Part shown: positions 16,062-20,643 of the stretch, in pieces
How the letters are laid out: the number at the start of each line of letters is the position of its first letter
Position numbering within the stretch: position 1 is the stretch's first letter
Source: an uncultured Capnocytophaga sp.
GTDB lineage: Bacteria; Bacteroidota; Bacteroidia; Flavobacteriales; Flavobacteriaceae
Assembly (NCBI RefSeq): GCF_938029845.1
Contig: NZ_CALHGG010000048.1
Coordinates: 1 to 20,643 of the forward strand
Direction: 5' to 3'
DNA: 20,643 nucleotides
The notes under the pieces: model-generated
The model's database searches: none
What the model was told of the DNA's origin: nothing
The model's input: the letters and a program-made list of their open reading frames with translations, nothing else
Made by a program: the position numbers and the translations under genes

Positions 16062-16076
16062 TAATTATTAAAAAAA

Positions 16077-16766
16077 TTATTTTTTTGCATTTGTAGGCTC
16101 ATTTTTTTCTTTCTTAGCGCGGAGCATATCTCGCTTTCCTAAGGCACCAGGGAGCTTTTCTACCTTGAAGCCAACGGCTTGCATGGCTCGGCGCGCACTC
16201 CCTTTGGAGGCATAGGTGACTAAGACACCTCCTGCTTTGAGTGCTTGGTACATACGCTCGAAAATGTGTTCTGTCCATAGCTCTGGCTGTACACTCGCTG
16301 AGAAAGCATCAAAGTAAATAAGGTCAAAACGCTCCTTATCGCTGATCTGCTCAAAGGATTGTTGTCGCTTCTTGAGAGTGAAGGTAGGGGAGAGGGCAAG
16401 GGTCTCTTCCCATGGAGAACTGTGTATCTGCTGGAAGATAGCTTCTTTGTCAAGAGCTTTCAATACTTCTGGGTAGTTCAGGCAAGCAACCTCCTGCGCA
16501 GTCAAAGGATAGGCCTCCACGCCTTCATAATGAATGGTTTGTTGTAGTTTCTCATGTTCAAGGAAGGTAATAAAGGCGTTCAGCCCTGTACCTAAGCCTA
16601 TTTCAAGCAATTGTACTTCTTGACTAGCAAAGAGATCTAGACCACTGCGGATAAAGACATGGTAAGCCTCGCCTATGGCACCACGCATGGAATGGTAGTG
16701 CTCACCCCATGCTTCTATCTCCAAAGTGGTAGAGCCGTCTTGGGTATGTATAATCTTTCTTTTCAT
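16077..16766 (-). CDS. mnmD: tRNA U34 5-methylaminomethyl methyltransferase MnmD
   Basis: SAM-dependent methyltransferase (229 aa) corresponding to the N-terminal half of E. coli MnmC. It makes the final methylation giving mnm5(s2)U at the wobble position of certain tRNAs. The SAM site LLEIGLGTGLNAF (53-65), EGVEAYP (81-87), and the family motif FDAFSASVQPELW (152-164) followed by YASKGSARRAM (185-195) are all present. The FAD oxidase domain of MnmC is absent, as usual for stand-alone MnmD. The start overlaps the stop of the upstream helicase gene (ATGA, 16766-16763), so translation is coupled. Confidence 0.88.
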   Translation of the reverse strand: MKRKIIHTQDGSTTLEIEAWGEHYHSMRGAIGEAYHVFIRSGLDLFASQEVQLLEIGLGTGLNAFITFLEHEKLQQTIHYEGVEAYPLTAQEVACLNYPEVLKALDKEAIFQQIHSSPWEETLALSPTFTLKKRQQSFEQISDKERFDLIYFDAFSASVQPELWTEHIFERMYQALKAGGVLVTYASKGSARRAMQAVGFKVEKLPGALGKRDMLRAKKEKNEPTNAKK

Positions 16767-19700
16767 CGGGTAGCGAGTGTTTTTTCAAGAGCAGAAATAG
16801 CGTTCTTGATAGGCATATCGGAATAGATACGCATGTAATCAAGACCTGCTTCACAGAGTATTTGTTCCTTGTGTAGGTCTTCCAGATAACCCATGGACTC
16901 TTGGTAGATGGGCTTGCTCAAGCACTCTATGGCAATAGGTTTGCCTGAAGGAGGCATAAGTAATATATCAAGTACATATCCTCCGAAAGGTTTGTCTTTG
17001 CTTAGTGAGAGGGTAGGGAATTGCTTTTGTAGTAGGGTAAAAACTTCTTCTTTGAATAGTAATTGCCCACGAGTGGTGGCTTCTTTCCTTAGATTACCAT
17101 AGAGGGCAAGGGTTTGTAATACCTCTTCTATGCCTTGGGTATTCTCTTCGCTTACCGCTTTGGTATAAGCTAAATAGGCATAGAGTACGGCCTTGCGGTT
17201 GTTGGCCTGCTCTTGGGCTAAGGCATCAGCGTAATTGAGGAAAACGCTTTCAGGTATGGAGTTGCACACATATATTTTTTCTTTGGCACGGGTGATGATT
17301 ACATTGAGCAACTTATAACCTTTTTGCTGGTTCAAGGGGCCAAAACTTTGGGTAAACTTGCCGTCTTTCTTCTTTCCATAGGTAACCGAAAGGATAATGA
17401 TATCACGTTCGTCTCCTTGAATATTCTCCAAGTTCTTGATAAAGAGCCCTGCTTGTTCTAGTGCAGTTAGCTTTTCGGCAAATTCTTGCTCGGTGGGTTG
17501 GTTCCTGAGCCACAGCAGTTTCTTTCGGATAAAGTTGCGCTGGGAGATGTTGAAAGTAGCTACTCCTACCGAAGGGTAACTGCCATCCTCTCTGGGTTGA
17601 ATTTGCTTAAGTATCTCAATCACCTTGAGGGCTTCAGCTTCGTTCATATATTCGTGGAAAGTACCGTCTACTTGATAGAAAGTGATAGGATTTTCACTTT
17701 CAAAACGAGGTAGTGGGCGGAGTTTTCCATTGTAGAAAGCCACATTGGAGAAGTCTATCAAATAAGGGTGCTTGGAGCGGTAATGGAAGTCCAGATGATG
17801 CTTATCATATTTGTATTCCAGAGCAAAATCAAGTAGTGATTCTACCGAGAGTAGCGAATTTTTTTGGAGCGCTTGGTCTTCTTCCTCTATCTCTTCCTCA
17901 TCTTGGTAACCGCCTTCAAAGATTTTACTAAAGTAGTTGCTCGGTGGCATCTGGTGTTCGTCTCCTGCGATGATTACAGTTTTTCCCTTGAGAATAGCAG
18001 GGAGGTTGTCTTCCAATTTTAGCTGGCTGGCTTCGTCAAAAACGACATAGTCAAAGTAGAAATTTTTCCCTTGGAAGAGGTTACAACAGCTATCGGGGGT
18101 AGTGAGTATGATAGGGAAAAAGGTAGTGAATAGGTCTATATCTTTGCTAGCTATCTGTCTGAGAGATAGTCTATTGTGTTTTTCACTTCTACGCTTGTTA
18201 TACAGATTGGCTACGGTCAGTTCCTTGTGATTGGTCTCAAAGCCTTTTACAGCTAGCTGTTGTGCTTGATCCCAATATTTGGTAATGATCTCTTGTTGTG
18301 AGGTAGCAAAGCGGCGGAGTTTTCCTCTGAAATCCTCATAGACATTAGCCGAAAAAGGGGTAAGTACTTCCGATTTTTTGAGCAAGAAAGCCTTATAATA
18401 GGCGTATAGAAAAGAGGCTTCCCAATGAGAAGCTTGTGCTTGTTCTAGGGTTAACAGACATTGCTTGAGCAGAGGATTAAGATTATTTTCAAAGGCAAAC
18501 CATTGGTAACCAGTCTCTAAGGGATTGTTGTGATCGTTTTGGTATTGGGTGTGTTGCTCAAGGGCAGTCTCTATAAAGGTCTTAAAATCAAAGAAAGTAT
18601 GCCCTTCAAGGGGAGCAGCTATATAGGCTGTTTCCCTTATTTGTTCCTTAAGTTGAGATAAGGAGGAGATAAGGGAGCGAAGGGTATCGCTGGCAAATTT
18701 AGGGTCGTAGAAGTTTGCTACATCTAAGAGGGCAAAATCATTAGCTACTTTTTCATCAAAGTTTGTTTGCGCTCGGCTAAGCTCCTCTCGGTAGTTAAGT
18801 ATCTGCTCTTTGTTGGCAAAGAGGTTATCAGAGAGGGAAAGTGTGGCAAAATTGGGATGTAGGCTTATCTTTTTAATTTCTTGATAGAGCCACAATAAGC
18901 GTTTTTGCTGCGTGATAGCCTCCTTTCGTTGGCTCATAAATAGCGCACTGAGCTTATAGAAAAAGCTTTCTGTACGTTTTCGGTTATATTGGTCTGCATC
19001 GGCAGGGAGCAGACTGGTAAGGGTTTCAGTCTCATTTATATAAGTGGTGAGTAGCTGGATTTGTTCAGCAAGTTCTTCCTTGCGCTTGTATAAGTATTCC
19101 CCCTTGTATGTTTTGTAGAGGGTTAGTATATGCATCCATTGCTCCTTATAGCTATGGAAAGTCTCCTCTATGTGATGTGCTATCTGTTGGAAAGGCTTAG
19201 CAATGAGTGTCTTGGGATTGTATAGATAGTTTGTCTTATAGGGGGCAAAGGGTAAGAAAAGCCTTTGGGCAGGGGCAAGTGTTTCTTTCAGTACCTCATG
19301 CTCTTGGTCGGTGAAGCTTAGGGGTAATCCTTGTAAGGAGATAGGAGTATGCTCAGGGGCATACTTAAGCATTTGACCTGTAAGCTCTGTCCAGTTTTCT
19401 CCAGAGAGTAGCGGAGTGAATAGTTCTTTGTGATGTAGGTTTATGCTCTCTTTTAGAGCTTTCAGCCCACTTATTTGGGTATCTTTTGCCTCTTGAGGAT
19501 AGGCAGGAATTGCCTTTTTAAAGGAGGGATCGTCTAAGATATTGCGTACAGTATCTACCACCAATTTTCTATCGGCGATGCTGTCTTTGATAAGTATAGT
19601 GTATTTCTCTAAACCTCGATTTTGTAGGGAATGATGTAGTACCTCCAAGGCGGTTTGTTTTTCACATACCACTAATACTTTTTGCTGATTTTCTAGTGCA

Positions 19701-20643
19701 TTGACTAAGATAGCAGTAAGGGTCTGGCTCTTACCTGTTCCAGGAGGCCCTTGTATGAGCAGATGTGATTGCCAACGGAGTTGTTCCAATACTTCCTGCT
19801 GGGAGGGGTCGGTAGGGATACTCGTAAAAGTTTGGAAATCCTCTTTCGGGGTACTCTTTCGGGGTTCAAATTGTTCTTTTAGGCTTTGGTAATCATTGAT
19901 AATGTTTTGTTTTTGTACCTCAAATAGGGAAAAAAGTCCTGATTTCTCAATTAGGGCATCACCTTTCTGAGGAAGGAGCGCCTCATAAGCAGCTTTGCTT
20001 TTGATAGGGAGTATTTCAGCGTAGTTATTCTCCAAGAAATCAAGGTTCTGACTGATTTTCAGTTGACCTAGTAGCTCGGTACATATCTTGAAGAGTTCTG
20101 CTTTGTCTATCTTACCATCTTCGAGCATCTCATCAGGGATAGGAGCTATGGTAATATGGGAGTCATTCTGCAGGTGATTGATAAGTACTTCATTGATGTA
20201 GATAGGATCATCCTCACTGCGGCTAATCTCCCAAGTGTTGAGCTGCGAGGTAGGGCGTATTCTCACTGACCAGATCAGCACAGGTGCCACTGTAATTTGT
20301 CCATCGGTCAAATCGCGCCTAGCAAGGATAGGGAAGCCAAAGCCCAAAGCATTAACACCTTTTTCTTGGAAAATAGCTTCACTCTGGAAGATGAGGTTAT
20401 CCACTCCATCAGAGAGTTTTTCCAAAAGAAGTACTCTTTCTTTTTCATCCGCATTTTCTGTTGGTTGTTTTTTACCTCTTATAGCTTCTACTGGCTCCAC
20501 AACAGTATAGTCCCGTTCGTCTATAGCTGTGGAAGAGGTGTCGTGTAAGGAAAAGGTGAACTTGAGGTTTTTCAAGGTTAGTAAGTCCAAGATAAAACGC
20601 TCTGGAAGGCTTTTGAAAATAGTGGAGAGCCTCGCCAGATCAA
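16763..20643 (-). CDS. Large SF1 (Upf1/DNA2-like) helicase with nuclease-like C-terminus, 5' end outside the window
   Basis: At least 1292 residues. A TTG at 20590 could be mistaken for the start, but the frame stays open to the right edge (…STIFKSLPERFILDLLTL), so the true start lies outside. Numbering from that TTG: Walker A GPPGTGKSQT (281-290), a large insert (about 350-845), Walker B VVFDEASQ (849-856), motif III GDEHQMPP (876-883), motif IV HYRSKHP (936-942), motif V QGDERDIIILSVTYG (1058-1072) and motif VI ITRAKEK (1099-1105). The last 100 residues (YVLDILLMPP, IAIEC, DLHKEQILCEAGLDYMRIYS) resemble the Vsr/PD-(D/E)XK-like domain often found at the end of such AAA_11/AAA_12 helicases. 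The N-terminal region may be of DUF4011 type, which I cannot confirm. It probably acts on DNA or RNA in repair or defence; the substrate is unknown. Confidence 0.85.
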   Translation of the reverse strand, partial: DLARLSTIFKSLPERFILDLLTLKNLKFTFSLHDTSSTAIDERDYTVVEPVEAIRGKKQPTENADEKERVLLLEKLSDGVDNLIFQSEAIFQEKGVNALGFGFPILARRDLTDGQITVAPVLIWSVRIRPTSQLNTWEISRSEDDPIYINEVLINHLQNDSHITIAPIPDEMLEDGKIDKAELFKICTELLGQLKISQNLDFLENNYAEILPIKSKAAYEALLPQKGDALIEKSGLFSLFEVQKQNIINDYQSLKEQFEPRKSTPKEDFQTFTSIPTDPSQQEVLEQLRWQSHLLIQGPPGTGKSQTLTAILVNALENQQKVLVVCEKQTALEVLHHSLQNRGLEKYTILIKDSIADRKLVVDTVRNILDDPSFKKAIPAYPQEAKDTQISGLKALKESINLHHKELFTPLLSGENWTELTGQMLKYAPEHTPISLQGLPLSFTDQEHEVLKETLAPAQRLFLPFAPYKTNYLYNPKTLIAKPFQQIAHHIEETFHSYKEQWMHILTLYKTYKGEYLYKRKEELAEQIQLLTTYINETETLTSLLPADADQYNRKRTESFFYKLSALFMSQRKEAITQQKRLLWLYQEIKKISLHPNFATLSLSDNLFANKEQILNYREELSRAQTNFDEKVANDFALLDVANFYDPKFASDTLRSLISSLSQLKEQIRETAYIAAPLEGHTFFDFKTFIETALEQHTQYQNDHNNPLETGYQWFAFENNLNPLLKQCLLTLEQAQASHWEASFLYAYYKAFLLKKSEVLTPFSANVYEDFRGKLRRFATSQQEIITKYWDQAQQLAVKGFETNHKELTVANLYNKRRSEKHNRLSLRQIASKDIDLFTTFFPIILTTPDSCCNLFQGKNFYFDYVVFDEASQLKLEDNLPAILKGKTVIIAGDEHQMPPSNYFSKIFEGGYQDEEEIEEEDQALQKNSLLSVESLLDFALEYKYDKHHLDFHYRSKHPYLIDFSNVAFYNGKLRPLPRFESENPITFYQVDGTFHEYMNEAEALKVIEILKQIQPREDGSYPSVGVATFNISQRNFIRKKLLWLRNQPTEQEFAEKLTALEQAGLFIKNLENIQGDERDIIILSVTYGKKKDGKFTQSFGPLNQQKGYKLLNVIITRAKEKIYVCNSIPESVFLNYADALAQEQANNRKAVLYAYLAYTKAVSEENTQGIEEVLQTLALYGNLRKEATTRGQLLFKEEVFTLLQKQFPTLSLSKDKPFGGYVLDILLMPPSGKPIAIECLSKPIYQESMGYLEDLHKEQILCEAGLDYMRIYSDMPIKNAISALEKTLATR

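Noticed and set aside
20588..20590. TTG at 20590 as the helicase start
   Set aside because: The same frame is open without a stop to the window edge and encodes plausible protein, so the TTG is most likely internal.

Overview
The window joins DNA from two unrelated bacteria. Positions 1 to about 2376 look like an oral Streptococcus of the sanguinis/gordonii/mitis kind. They hold the start of a divergent M13 peptidase (pepO) and a manganese ABC transporter operon (ATPase, permease, lipoprotein) behind a sigma-70 type promoter that overlaps a perfect PsaR/ScaR-like inverted repeat, with strong Shine-Dalgarno sites. From about 2377 to the right end everything looks like a Flavobacteriia member, most likely an oral Capnocytophaga: fused CcoN-CcoO, TAnnTTTG promoters, poor Shine-Dalgarno sites, flavobacterial gene content. 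The switch falls inside the lipoprotein gene, after codon 150, and removes its C-terminal half. A chimeric (misassembled) contig of two co-resident oral bacteria is the simplest explanation; real transfer is possible but less likely.

Layout of the flavobacterial part: a 49-codon open stretch of unknown origin (2376-2525); a 33-bp tandem repeat just upstream of a promoter (2565-2665); a solitary AAA ATPase with a DUF4143 domain on the + strand (2699-4063); a bidirectional terminator hairpin (4082-4119). All remaining genes are on the - strand and read toward that terminator. From right to left they are: a very large SF1 helicase with a nuclease-like C-terminus (runs off the right edge) overlapping the tRNA methyltransferase mnmD; a consensus promoter and a hairpin-containing leader; rimP-nusA-infB, followed closely by pyrE, an SRPBCC protein, a DUF4199 membrane protein, a family 2 glycosyltransferase, an NlpE-like lipoprotein and an alpha/beta hydrolase; then, from its own promoter, ccoS-ccoNO-ccoQ-ccoP, a compact cbb3 cytochrome oxidase operon.

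Functionally the flavobacterial part is mostly core: translation and transcription factors (RimP, NusA, IF-2), tRNA wobble modification (MnmD), pyrimidine synthesis (PyrE), envelope functions (glycosyltransferase, lipoprotein) and microaerobic respiration (cbb3 oxidase). The accessory or less understood items are the AAA/DUF4143 ATPase with its repeat-flanked promoter and the helicase-nuclease. I found no tRNA, rRNA, CRISPR array, transposase or prophage gene. No gene-free stretch exceeds 300 bases. I do not see a convincing new multi-gene system; the strongest anomaly is the species junction.
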